Part shown: positions 1-7,929 of the stretch, piece after piece | How positions within the stretch are numbered: position 1 is the first letter of the stretch | Layout: each line of letters starts with the position of its first letter | Source of the DNA: Viridibacillus arvi | Lineage (GTDB): Bacteria; Bacillota; Bacilli; Bacillales_A; Planococcaceae | Reading direction: 5' to 3' | DNA: 64,000 nucleotides | Assembly (NCBI RefSeq): GCF_001274945.1 | Contig: NZ_LILB01000001.1 | Span: forward strand, 1-64,000 | Translations under genes and position numbers: made by a program | Notes under the pieces: generated by a model | Databases searched by the model: none | Told to the model about the DNA's origin: nothing | Seen by the model: only the letters and a program-made list of their open reading frames with translations

Positions 1-15
1 ATTAAAGGAGGTAAT

Positions 16-69
16 ATGATGGTACTAATAATTTCAAAATGTATGGCTCTTTTTTCTTTATTGAACTAA
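16..69 (+). other. Strong RBS and ATG running into the hairpin repeat
   Basis: AAAGGAGG stands just 5' of an ATG at 16, but the frame closes after 17 codons, inside the hairpin repeat that begins near 46. The good translation signal followed by repeat DNA suggests a gene whose body was displaced by the repeat, or a very short peptide. No product is recognisable. Confidence 0.25.
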
Positions 70-87
70 CGGGGCAGTTTAGTTGAA
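46..87 (+). repeat. Hairpin repeat copy 1 (half element)
   Basis: Contains TTGAACTAACGGGGCAG followed by TTTAGTTGAA, a stem of about 8 bp with a GGGGCAG-type loop. It matches the right half of the composite elements at 1018-1102 and 8051-8166. Confidence 0.8.
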
Positions 88-147
88 GAAGAAAAACGAA
101 TAATGCTTATTTGAACCAAATTATTCATTAAAGAAAGGTGAGAAAAA

Positions 148-309
148 ATGTTTGTAAAAGCAAAAAGAGATTTTAGGGCGAATAAATTAGATGTTAAAGA
201 AGGCACACTTTTTTTGGTTGAAGAAGAAGAAGGTGTAATGGTTAATGAACAATTTTTTTGCTCAGTAGGTAGTCCAAATTTCTATGCCTATTTTGAAATA
301 GTTGCATAA
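148..309 (+). CDS. Small hypothetical protein (53 aa)
   Basis: An AAAGGTGAG ribosome-binding site lies 6 nt before the ATG. The product is a 53-residue, acidic, soluble peptide with a run of four glutamates in the middle (LVEEEEGV) and an aromatic C-terminal part (NFYAYFEIVA). It has no signal peptide or membrane segment. The clean RBS and the position between two hairpin repeats support a real short gene. I do not recognise the family; the pattern of short beta strands would suit a small SH3-like or cargo-type protein, but that is a guess. Confidence 0.5.
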   Translation: MFVKAKRDFRANKLDVKEGTLFLVEEEEGVMVNEQFFCSVGSPNFYAYFEIVA

Positions 310-360
310 AATCTGATGTGTAATTCAAATAATATATCTAATATATGTCTTCATTCGATT

Positions 361-475
361 CAATTGTGAAGAAATGTACTTAAGCTAACGGGTGCTTTAC
401 TTGAAGACCATTGAGTTGCATAAGCAGCTCTTTTTTTTCTTTATTGAACTAACGGGGCAGGTTATTTTAATAATA
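361..475 (+). repeat. Hairpin repeat copy 2 (composite, diverged right arm)
   Basis: Left part ATTGTGAAGAAATGTACTTA then GCTAACGGGTGCTTTACTTG; right part TTATTGAACTAACGGGGCAG followed by a decayed arm (GTTATTTTAA). Same left leader sequence as copies 4 and 5. Confidence 0.8.
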
Positions 476-532
476 AATGCCAGTTCGGATATACTATTTT
501 TCATTAAAATTAATTAGAATCGAGGTAGTAAA

Positions 533-1015
533 TTGGTAGTTCCAGTTCGTTTATTCATTGCCTTAATACTTTTAATTAGTTATCCAATGATAATAGTAGC
601 TAAAGAAATTAAGTATAATCACAATAGCATTACTATTCCAGAAATAAAGAAAAAAGTTGACTTTACTATTTTAACTCCTAAAAAAATTCCAGATGATTGG
701 ACATTAGATACAAAAACATCTCCTTGGATAATGCTACATTATATCAATAGTAAGGATACAAAGCTGATGGTTGCGATTCATTTGAGAATAGCACATCCAT
801 TATCCGAGGAAGATTTTCCGTATTCTCAGCAAGTTGATATAAACGGAAATAAGGGTTATTTCCAGGATTGGACAGAAAATGGAGAAGTGGATAATAAGGG
901 AGACACCATTACTGGTGGTTTACTTAGATGGACACAAGATGGAACGTATGTAGAAATGAATAGTTCAAGATTACCGAAAGAAAAAATGTTAGAAATTGCA
1001 AGATCTATGAATTAA
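533..1015 (+). CDS. Exported DUF4367-like protein
   Basis: The start is TTG at 533, 6 nt after GAGGT. Residues 5-23 form a hydrophobic signal segment or anchor ending near VAK, so the rest (about 135 residues) is expected outside the membrane. The body has the pattern of DUF4367 domains: a strand reading FTILTPKKIPDDW, a later NGNKGYFQDW segment ('in-G-xx-G/A-y'), LLRWTQDGTYVEM, and a C-terminal LPKEKMLEIARSM helix. In other Bacilli such domains occur in secreted or anti-sigma-linked proteins of unknown function. The gene stands alone between two copies of the hairpin repeat. The family call is from memory of the pattern. Confidence 0.6.
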   Translation: MVVPVRLFIALILLISYPMIIVAKEIKYNHNSITIPEIKKKVDFTILTPKKIPDDWTLDTKTSPWIMLHYINSKDTKLMVAIHLRIAHPLSEEDFPYSQQVDINGNKGYFQDWTENGEVDNKGDTITGGLLRWTQDGTYVEMNSSRLPKEKMLEIARSMN

Positions 1016-1017
1016 TG

Positions 1018-1102
1018 TTCTTCAACTATAGGCGTCTTTACTTCAATAAGGAGTAGAGACTTTTTCTTATTGAACTAACGGGGCAGGTTAGTTGAAGAGT
1101 GT
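1018..1102 (+). repeat. Hairpin repeat copy 3 (composite)
   Basis: TTCAATAAG (1042-1050) pairs perfectly with CTTATTGAA (1066-1074), followed by AACTAACGGGGCAGGTTAGTT, whose ends are complementary. The 3' half is the best-preserved small hairpin of the family in the window. Confidence 0.85.
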
Positions 1103-1334
1103 TGTTTAACTTGTGTTCAACAATCGGGCCAAATTGTTGAATAAGGGGTCTAGCCAGATTTATACCGATTCTCAATGGTAAACAAAGAAATATCCCCAAA
1201 ACGACGCTTTGGCTGCATTTTTTCAATTAACGAAGTGGGCGTTACAACTAAAGTTAAATTAATCATTTTATATCTAAAATAAACATGCCATCCTTTGCAG
1301 GATGGCTCTTTCTTTGACATCGCTTTGTTCATGA

Positions 1335-2010
1335 TTAAGGTATAGTAATAATAATTTTCCCTAAGATACCACGATTTTCAGCATGTCGATGAGCTTCAAC
1401 AATTCGCTCCATTGGATAGATTGAATTGATGACAGGAACTATATCACCATTATCGACCAACTGTGCAAGGTGTGTAAGGTTTTTACGATTGGGAAACGCA
1501 ATTACCAAGCGAGTTCGATGCTGTCCGTGCCGTGTAGAAAGAGCAACGCTGATTAGTTTTGAAACACTAATTGCAATTGTGAGCAATTTTCCATCTGGTT
1601 TAAGCTTCTTTCTAAAAGCATCCTGCTCGGTTCCTACGGTATCAAAGATGATGTCAAACAATTCGAGTTCTTCAGGTGATGTTTTGCGATAGTCGAATAC
1701 TTTATCTGCACCATAGTTCATTTATTCGTTCATTGTGGCTTTTGAACCGAGTACAGTAACATGGGCTCCAAGTGCTTTTGCAATCTGTACAGCAAAAATA
1801 CCGACACCACCTGCTCCGCGTATAAGGACTCGATCACTAGCTTTTAATTTCCCTTTATCTACTAAAGTAACTAGAGCGGTGGTTCCTGCACACGAAAATG
1901 CAGCAGCTTCTGTAGGAGATATTTGAGAAGGCATTAATGAGAACTTGTTTGCATCTATAACAACATATTGAGCTGCAGCATTGGTACTCGTTGTAGTATT
2001 TCCCACACCA
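1335..2010 (-). pseudogene. Truncated, nonsense-interrupted zinc-free MDR quinone oxidoreductase
   Basis: Reading leftward from about 2010, the sequence encodes most of a zinc-free medium-chain dehydrogenase of the NADPH:quinone-reductase type: the end of the catalytic domain, the dinucleotide-binding fold (RGAGGVGIFAVQIAKALGA), the second strand region (NYGADKVFDYR) and the C terminus ending in GKIIITIP. An in-frame TAA at 1722-1724 splits it just before NYGADKV, and the first 70 or so residues are missing: the frame meets TGA at once upstream of 2010, where an integrase fragment on the other strand begins. Both defects make it a pseudogene; reinitiation at the ATG directly after the stop cannot restore an enzyme without its N terminus. 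Confidence 0.85.
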
Positions 2011-2214
2011 TGTCATAATCTTAGATATATTATCAAACGCATATCAAACCGAGCTGGAATAAAAAAGAGTATACATCCCCATCAACTACGCCATAGCTAT
2101 GCAACGCATATGATTAATAACGGTGCGCCAATTGATGTCATTCAAAGTTTACTTGGGCATGAAAAGTGTGAGCCTACAAAGATATATGCTCAGCTAAGCG
2201 GAAAACTAAGATAG
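2011..2214 (+). pseudogene. C-terminal fragment of a tyrosine recombinase
   Basis: From about 2011 the frame encodes only the last 68 or so residues of a phage/XerC-type integrase: HPHQLRHSYATHM (the H-x-x-R box), then IQSLLGHE (LGH box) and KIYAQLSGKL with the candidate nucleophile tyrosine. The catalytic Arg I half is absent. The 5' edge abuts the broken MDR gene on the opposite strand, so one rearrangement probably truncated both. An open frame extends back to 1981, but those residues belong to the MDR DNA. Confidence 0.8.
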
Positions 2215-2258
2215 GATTATTACAGTAAATACTTTTGAAATTAAACTTTTAGTGATTT

Positions 2259-2292
2259 AAGACACCCATGTAAAAGTGCGTGTCTTTCTGTT
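2259..2292 (+). terminator. Intrinsic terminator after the integrase fragment
   Basis: AAGACAC (2259-2265) pairs with GTGTCTT (2280-2286), followed by a short T-rich tail. Confidence 0.5.
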
Positions 2293-2377
2293 ATAGGGAC
2301 AAATTATTAAATAACATTCTTCTGTAAGAGATTCCTAAACGAGAGTTTGGTGACATTGCTTTTACATCCAATAGATT

Positions 2378-3418
2378 TCAGAAAAATTTATTAACCTTCG
2401 GAAACAGCAGTTGAATTGTAAAACCACGCTTATATTTTGACTCAACCTCAATTTCAACTTGCAAATCGTCACATAATTTTTTCACTAAAAACAATCCAAT
2501 CCCTGTAGATTGCTTTTGATTGCTAATTTCTCCTGTAAATCCTTTATCAAATATAAATGGCAAATCTGATTGCAAGACGCCTACTCCATTATCAGCTACT
2601 TTAACGTAATATCTGTCTTTGGCATGTTCAAAACCTGTTTCTAGCCAAATCAAACTTTCACTCTCACTATCTACATTTCGATATTTAATTGCATTTACAA
2701 GCAACTGGATCAAAATAAAATGAAGCGCTCTTTCATCAGATACAACGGGTATATCCTTTATCTCCGTATGTACACTTACATGCTGCTCTTCCAATAACGA
2801 TTGTAGCTCTAGTAATACATCTTCAAAGCATTCCTCAATAGAGACCTTTTTCAAGCTATAGTCAACATGCACAGCTTGTAGCTTTGCATAAAATAATATG
2901 CGTTCTACGTGATCATGAATCGTTATGTTTGCATGATCTAGCCGTTGATAAACCAGCGGGGACATTTCGTCTTTCCTATTTTGTAATATAAAATGAAGTA
3001 ACGATAGTGGTGTTTTAATTTCATGCACCCAGCTTTCGATAAAGGTTTCATATTCTTTTGACTGGTACTTTGCATCTTGTAATTCATCATATAGATGACG
3101 TAATTGATTAGCCAAATCATGCAGTGGTTCCTTATGTGTGTCACCTAAAACTTGTAGCAACTTAGCCTCATGCTCAGCGGAAGGCTCTTTTGAAAATTGA
3201 TAAAACGTGTTTCTTTGCTTTCGTTGTTTTTTCCATGTAAAAAGCACACCAATCAAAATGGTTACAAAAGTAAAAATGAGCATCTTCAAAACTAAAAGTT
3301 TAAAGGTCTCTGGATACGCAACCCACGCTAAAAAAATAAAAAAACCGCTATTTACACATAAGAGTAAAATCCACTGACGCGATTGCTGTAAAATATGGAG
3401 CCAATCTAATCGCCTCAA
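2378..3418 (-). CDS. BceS-type intramembrane-sensing histidine kinase
   Basis: A 346-residue kinase with two close N-terminal membrane helices (about residues 16-33 and 40-60) and almost no loop between them, the mark of intramembrane-sensing kinases that take their signal from a partner ABC transporter. H132 in WVHEIKTPLSLL is the phosphoacceptor; LLVNAIKYR is the N box, and DNGVGV and GIGLFLVKKL are the ATP-lid glycine boxes. It starts at a TTG (3418) after AAGGAG, overlapping the TGA of the response-regulator gene, so the two are translationally coupled. It is last in an ATPase-permease-regulator-kinase operon, the layout of BceAB-RS-like antimicrobial-peptide detoxification modules. The inducing peptide cannot be read from sequence. 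Confidence 0.92.
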   Translation of the reverse strand: MRRLDWLHILQQSRQWILLLCVNSGFFIFLAWVAYPETFKLLVLKMLIFTFVTILIGVLFTWKKQRKQRNTFYQFSKEPSAEHEAKLLQVLGDTHKEPLHDLANQLRHLYDELQDAKYQSKEYETFIESWVHEIKTPLSLLHFILQNRKDEMSPLVYQRLDHANITIHDHVERILFYAKLQAVHVDYSLKKVSIEECFEDVLLELQSLLEEQHVSVHTEIKDIPVVSDERALHFILIQLLVNAIKYRNVDSESESLIWLETGFEHAKDRYYVKVADNGVGVLQSDLPFIFDKGFTGEISNQKQSTGIGLFLVKKLCDDLQVEIEVESKYKRGFTIQLLFPKVNKFF

Positions 3419-4092
3419 GGGGTTTCACTCCTTATTAATTGATAGCCAACGCCTCTGACCGTTTTAATATGATGTGACATACCTACTTTATACAATGTTT
3501 TACGAAGTCTAGTCATGTTTACTTGTAGTATATTTTCGTCCACAAATTCACTACTTCCCCACAATTCATAGAAAAGCTGCTCCTTTTCCACAACTGCCGG
3601 TGCATGTTGTATTAAAAGCTTCATAATTGCGCCTTCATTTTCAGATAATGAAAGTGAATTATGACCAATATATAATTCATTCGACTTCAAATCTAATTGG
3701 AAATTTCTCCAATTTAAAAACATCGGCATTTTGGCATATAGCTGTTGTAGCTTTTGTACTCTTGCAATGAGTCGTTTCGGATGACAGGGCTTTGTTAAAA
3801 AGTCATCGGCTCCTAACTCTAATGCATGCAACTCATCTCGTATCTGATTACGAGCAGTTAAAATTAGAATCGGACCAATTCCTTTCATTTTTAAAGTATG
3901 ACAAATTTGAAAACCCGATAAGTTAGGTAAATTTAAATCTAACAAGACTAATCCGGGCTTGGCAGCGATGATTTCTTCAATAGGTGTATCAAAAGAAGAG
4001 ATACTCACTACAGAGTACCCCTCCTTTTCTAAAATATTTTGTAATTCTTCGCGTAGGAAAATGTCATCCTCTACAATGACAATATTCGCCAT
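3415..4092 (-). CDS. OmpR-family response regulator (BceR-like)
   Basis: The receiver domain (about residues 1-118 from the chosen start) has the acidic pair EDD near residue 9, phosphoacceptor D52 in VLLDLNLPN, the switch threonine in LILTARN and K101 or so in FLTKPCHP. A winged-helix DNA-binding domain follows, ending in TVRGVGYQLI. The ATG at 4092 is preferred because AGAGGTG stands 6-7 nt upstream; the longer TTG start at 4110 would lie in the permease tail. It sits 11 nt after the permease stop and overlaps the kinase start. It probably acts at the inverted repeat 6991-7007 before the ATPase gene. Confidence 0.92.
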   Translation of the reverse strand: MANIVIVEDDIFLREELQNILEKEGYSVVSISSFDTPIEEIIAAKPGLVLLDLNLPNLSGFQICHTLKMKGIGPILILTARNQIRDELHALELGADDFLTKPCHPKRLIARVQKLQQLYAKMPMFLNWRNFQLDLKSNELYIGHNSLSLSENEGAIMKLLIQHAPAVVEKEQLFYELWGSSEFVDENILQVNMTRLRKTLYKVGMSHHIKTVRGVGYQLIRSETP

Positions 4093-4102
4093 GCCATCAC
4101 CT

Positions 4103-6157
4103 CTACTCAATTTCTTTTAACTTTCGAATTTCTACATCACTTTTTCGTTGTATCATTCGAATATAGCCAACTTCATTTAAAATAAATAATAGCACCACTA
4201 AACCAATGACGATACCATTTTTAAGACTGAAAACAGTTGTAGGCATGGCAGTTAATAAAGACCAAATACCAAAAATTCCACTAACAAATGCAACCGAAAT
4301 AGCTAAGATGAAGTATAGCCAAATTTGCTTGCGTGCTGATATACAAATTGATTCCACATCTGCACCGAGCATCGCTAACGTTTGATAGCGACTATGCGTA
4401 TTTCTTTGCTGCATTAAAAAGTTTAAGCCTAGCACCGTATTGGCGATAATTAAAAACATCACACCTAAATAAAACGTTGTATAACTGCCTGCTACCGTGT
4501 AAAATAGCTGTCTGCCCATACTTCCAAGATAGCTCTCATACTGCAAGTCTGTCGAATTAAGCACTTGATCGACTTCAAGCATCGCCTGCATAAGCCCTTT
4601 TTCTTCAATGAACTCGTCTTTTAACGTCATATTCCAAAGCCAAGTTTCATCAGCGACAAAATATTGCTCGAATAATGAATCCGGCACAATTAATGAATAC
4701 ATTAACGTAATGGCTCTATCCGCCACAATCTGATCCGAATATAACGTCGGCAATAATGTGTATTCATTTTCAGCTATTTCTACAGTCGGACACTTTTTCA
4801 ATATATCTTTTAATATATCATAACTAGCGCCTGTATCGTCACTTGTATACATGGCCACCTCATTATCAGCTAACTGAATCGGCTTCTTTCCAGCTGCCTC
4901 AAGCATCGCATTATAGCTCGATAATGAAATAAAATACGGCGTATTCTGCAGCGATAAATTGTTTAATAAGATCTCTTTTGGCTCTGAATCATCTTGACTC
5001 GATACGGTTTCTATTAAGCCCATCCATGCAAAATGATAATTTAATACTGGCTCATCTTCAGGTGGGTAGAAATTATTTAACGCCATCCCATAATAACTAT
5101 CAACGTAAGGTGCTAGCTCATCGGATTTAATCAAAGGCTTAATTTCATCTTCATTACCATTAAACGTATAATCAACCGTTCGATTAGATACAGCGCTATT
5201 CGTTAACGCTGTCGACGTACCAAACGCGAAGCAAACCATCGCCATTAAAATTAGTAATGATGATATTGCTAGTGAACTCCATTGATGCAATACATTTTCC
5301 TGTAGCTGTCTCGCCGTAAACATCGACAAACCTGTTGAAGAGCTGCCTTTTCGCTTCACATAAACACCAATCAAACTTCCTAAGCCACGGAATAAAATAA
5401 ATGTCCCACACACACCAACAAGCAAAATCAGCGCAAATACGCGATAATCAAAATTTCGTAAATATAAAATTGACATGCCGTAAGCGATGCATAAAAAAAT
5501 CGTCCCGAATAATAAAGCCACTCCAGACAGTAAGCTCACGGCGCCCCATTTAGTCGTCATTGTACTTTGCGATTTTTCCTTTTCCTCATGAAGTAATTCA
5601 ATTGGCTCTTTGCGGCTCATCGTAAAGCTTAAAATAAGCATGGCTAGTAGTTGCACAAGGAAGAAGCCACATATCGTCAAGCTAATGCCTGTCCATGAAA
5701 TACGGAATGCATGGCCTATAATCCCCATGCCAACTAAACGTGATGTCGTTAAATTAATAAGCTCTGTTAAAAACAATGAAATCGGCAGACCAATACACAG
5801 GGCCACAATGCCATTCCAAATCGTTTCACCCATGATCATGAGAAACAGCTTACTTTGCTTCATCCCCATCATTAAGTACAAGCCAAACTCATGACTGCGT
5901 TGCTGCAGCTGGTAGCGATTCGCAAAATACACGAGGAAAAACACGAACACTAATGAAACTTCATAAAGCACTGGAATTAATAACAACAATCGCTCTACCG
6001 CATCACTTTCAATCGTCTTCAAATACAGCATCACATCTTGCTCACCTAACGACAAGATCACATAAAACGCCACAATTGATACGATGAGCGATGCGAAATA
6101 CACACCGTTTTCCTTCCGCGTTTTGCGACTATTGTGTTTCACAAATTCAAAGAACAT
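4103..6157 (-). CDS. BceB-type ABC transporter permease (FtsX family)
   Basis: About 684 residues with roughly ten membrane helices. One large extracellular domain of about 200 residues lies in the second half, between the helix reading LAISSLLILMAMVCFAFG and the helix starting near FYTVAGSYTTFYLG. This is the peptide-sensing domain arrangement of BceB/VraG-type permeases. The start is the ATG at 6157 (MFFEFVKHNSRKTR): GGAGGT lies 7 nt upstream, inside the end of the ATPase gene, and the two genes overlap by 11 nt. Such permeases both remove cell-wall-active peptides from their lipid targets and signal flux to the partner kinase. Confidence 0.93.
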   Translation of the reverse strand: MFFEFVKHNSRKTRKENGVYFASLIVSIVAFYVILSLGEQDVMLYLKTIESDAVERLLLLIPVLYEVSLVFVFFLVYFANRYQLQQRSHEFGLYLMMGMKQSKLFLMIMGETIWNGIVALCIGLPISLFLTELINLTTSRLVGMGIIGHAFRISWTGISLTICGFFLVQLLAMLILSFTMSRKEPIELLHEEKEKSQSTMTTKWGAVSLLSGVALLFGTIFLCIAYGMSILYLRNFDYRVFALILLVGVCGTFILFRGLGSLIGVYVKRKGSSSTGLSMFTARQLQENVLHQWSSLAISSLLILMAMVCFAFGTSTALTNSAVSNRTVDYTFNGNEDEIKPLIKSDELAPYVDSYYGMALNNFYPPEDEPVLNYHFAWMGLIETVSSQDDSEPKEILLNNLSLQNTPYFISLSSYNAMLEAAGKKPIQLADNEVAMYTSDDTGASYDILKDILKKCPTVEIAENEYTLLPTLYSDQIVADRAITLMYSLIVPDSLFEQYFVADETWLWNMTLKDEFIEEKGLMQAMLEVDQVLNSTDLQYESYLGSMGRQLFYTVAGSYTTFYLGVMFLIIANTVLGLNFLMQQRNTHSRYQTLAMLGADVESICISARKQIWLYFILAISVAFVSGIFGIWSLLTAMPTTVFSLKNGIVIGLVVLLFILNEVGYIRMIQRKSDVEIRKLKEIE

Positions 6158-6929
6158 TACTACTACCTCCAGCAAGCTGCGCCATCACCATAACGATTCG
6201 CGCATAAAACGCCTCCTGCGATTCGCCCGGTACATTTCTACGCAGTTCATGGAAAATGATACCGTCCTGGATAAACAAAATTCTTGAGCAATAGCTAGCC
6301 GCATTCGCATCATGGGTCACCATTAAAATAGTAGACTCCTGTTGTTGATTATGTTCAGATAGCTTCTCCATTAAAATCTTGGCGTTTTTCGTATCTAACG
6401 CACCAGTCGGCTCATCCGCTAACACAATGCAAGGATTTGAAATAAGCGCTCTCGCTGCTGCAACCCGTTGCTTTTGACCGCCAGACAATTGTGACGGAAA
6501 TTTATTCAACAGTTCTTCTATACCAAATAGTTTCGATAATTGCAGCAACGCTTGTTCCTGCTCCTTTAAATTAATCCCATGAATCGCTAACGGCAGCATG
6601 ATATTTTCCTTCGCCGTTAGATTATCAATTAGTTCAAATTGCTGAAATAAATACCCTATTTGATCGCCTCTATATGCAGCGAGTTGGGATCCTTTGAAGG
6701 ACGAAATATTTTGCCCGTCTAGAAATATTTTTCCTGATGTAGGCTTCATCATTGTGGCGATTACATTTAGTAGCGTAGTCTTACCTGAACCACTAGCACC
6801 CATAATGCCAAGAAACTCGCCTGGTAAAACATCAAAAGTTACGCCTTTTAATGCCATTGTTTCATTTTGTCCCTCACCAAAAACTTTACGTACTTCCTTC
6901 ACTTCGAGTAATTTATTCGAAGCATTCAT
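6147..6929 (-). CDS. BceA-type ABC transporter ATPase
   Basis: A complete 260-residue ATPase of the MacB/LolD-like class: Walker A GASGSGKT near residues 44-51, Q-loop LFQQFEL, signature LSGGQKQR, Walker B CIVLADEPTGALD and the switch histidine in MVTHD. The GGGAGG ribosome-binding site is 8 nt upstream of the ATG. It is first in the operon with the FtsX-like permease, response regulator and kinase; the only intergenic space upstream carries a palindrome suited to the regulator. Together the two transporter proteins would protect against a cell-wall-active peptide such as bacitracin or a lantibiotic; specificity is unknown. Confidence 0.93.
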   Translation of the reverse strand: MNASNKLLEVKEVRKVFGEGQNETMALKGVTFDVLPGEFLGIMGASGSGKTTLLNVIATMMKPTSGKIFLDGQNISSFKGSQLAAYRGDQIGYLFQQFELIDNLTAKENIMLPLAIHGINLKEQEQALLQLSKLFGIEELLNKFPSQLSGGQKQRVAAARALISNPCIVLADEPTGALDTKNAKILMEKLSEHNQQQESTILMVTHDANAASYCSRILFIQDGIIFHELRRNVPGESQEAFYARIVMVMAQLAGGSSNVL

Positions 6930-6990
6930 CTGTTTAGCCTCCCGTTTTTATTCATAGGAATACCTTACTACAAAAAATCGGAAAATTATT

Positions 6991-7007
6991 CTTACAGTTG
7001 TTGTAAG
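6991..7007 (-). promoter_or_regulatory. Candidate BceR-type operator
   Basis: CTTACA-N5-TGTAAG is a perfect 6-bp inverted repeat about 60 nt upstream of the ATPase start. BceR-like regulators bind TnACA-N4-TGTAA-type sites, so this fits apart from a 5-nt spacer. No clear -10 element could be fixed downstream. Confidence 0.6.
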
Positions 7008-7092
7008 ATTCGAAAGAACTCTATATTTCCTTATAACTTTAGGCGACTTAAAGGAGAGAATGCTTTATAGACAGGGCTAGAAAAGGAGAATC

Positions 7093-7179
7093 ATGTACTT
7101 ACCGATTACATCTACAATTAAAATCATAGATGTAATCTTAGATGAAACATCAAAAATTATTCCACCTGATTATTTATAA
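7093..7179 (+). CDS. Possible 28-aa peptide with its own terminator
   Basis: AAAAGGAGAA stands directly before ATG at 7093; the frame encodes 28 residues, MYLPITSTIKIIDVIL then DETSKIIPPDYL. Inside it, ATTACATCTA (7105-7114) and TAGATGTAAT (7127-7136) form a perfect 10-bp inverted repeat, and a strong terminator follows 12 nt after the stop. RBS, short frame, internal hairpin and terminator together form a compact transcription unit divergent from the Bce-like operon. It could be a peptide gene or a small structured RNA. Confidence 0.4.
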   Translation: MYLPITSTIKIIDVILDETSKIIPPDYL

Positions 7180-7191
7180 TAAAGTTTGATT

Positions 7192-7239
7192 AAAATCATC
7201 GCGCCTCTATAGATTAATTAGAGGTGAGATGATTTTTTA
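7192..7239. terminator. Intrinsic terminator, long bipartite stem
   Basis: AAAATCATC pairs with GATGATTTT around an inner stem CGCCTCT/AGAGGTG, followed by TTT. It closes the small unit at 7093. Confidence 0.8.
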
Positions 7240-7267
7240 TTGGATATTTATGTTAATATCACTATAA

Positions 7268-7316
7268 AGATTGTGAAGCGATGTACTTAAACTAACGGGG
7301 CAGTTTAGTTGAACAA
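7268..7316 (+). repeat. Hairpin repeat copy 4
   Basis: GATTGTGAAGCGATGTACTT leader followed by AAACTAACGGGGCAG and TTTAGTTGAA. The leader matches copies 2 and 5. Confidence 0.8.
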
Positions 7317-7371
7317 GATTACATTAGAATATTGAAGTTTCACCAATATATAAAGGGTAGGTGTAGTTCAT

Positions 7372-7929
7372 ATGGCATTTGAGAATGTAGTTTATCCAGC
7401 ATTTATTAAGCAAGAAGAAGGAAGTTTCGGCATTTATTTCCCAACATTACTTCCAGATTACGGGTGGGAGGATTACTTAGTCTCGGGCCCATCGAAAAAG
7501 GAAGCCATTCAAAATGCAAAGAAGGCTTTAGCTTATTTGTTAGCAGGTGCTCTATATGATAATGAAGATTTACCAAATCAGGCACCCATTCCTACTAATC
7601 TTGTGACGGAAGAGACGGAACTTGTTTTTATTAAAACATCTTATAGCAATTATGCGAGGGAAATTGAGGAGCATTTACCTGGCCGACATTGGCATATCAC
7701 TTTTAACAGGGATTGGGGAAGTGATTTTCAAGCAGTTGCATATAAGAATACGCAAGGATTTTGGGATGTAGAGGTAGATGGTGATTTACCTATTGAAATG
7801 GAACAGGAGAGGTTGTTACAACTTTGTCCTACATATCCTGTAATTTGTACAGTACGACGTCGAGTTGAGGCGGAAGAAGCGTTCGATAGTTTTATACTCA
7901 GAGTAAAAGAGATGTACAAGCAATTGTAA
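7372..7929 (+). CDS. HicB-like N-terminal domain protein with unknown C-terminal domain
   Basis: Residues 1-70 follow the HicB antitoxin fold pattern: YPAFIKQEEGSFGIYFPTLL, then a D-G-W-type turn, then SKKEAIQNAKKALAYLLAGAL, ending with small polar residues. Residues 75-185 are not a ribbon-helix-helix DNA-binding domain; they hold an aromatic segment (GRHWHITFNRDW), YKNTQGFWDVEVDGDL and a C-terminal amphipathic helix. No HicA toxin gene adjoins it, so it is probably not a working toxin-antitoxin pair. ATG at 7372 follows AGGTGTAGTTCAT. Base composition matches its neighbours. Function unknown. Confidence 0.65.
   Translation: MAFENVVYPAFIKQEEGSFGIYFPTLLPDYGWEDYLVSGPSKKEAIQNAKKALAYLLAGALYDNEDLPNQAPIPTNLVTEETELVFIKTSYSNYAREIEEHLPGRHWHITFNRDWGSDFQAVAYKNTQGFWDVEVDGDLPIEMEQERLLQLCPTYPVICTVRRRVEAEEAFDSFILRVKEMYKQL

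Noticed and set aside
1038-1226. 62-codon minus frame
   Set aside because: It runs through hairpin repeat copy 3, has no ribosome-binding site and its composition follows the repeat.
1150-1332. 60-codon minus frame ending FGDISLFTIENRYKSG
   Set aside because: No RBS and no family; kept only as a fragment in the PKRxFGDI observation.
7372-7929. Functional HicAB toxin-antitoxin locus
   Set aside because: No HicA-like short basic ORF on either side, and the C-terminal domain is not a DNA-binding tail.
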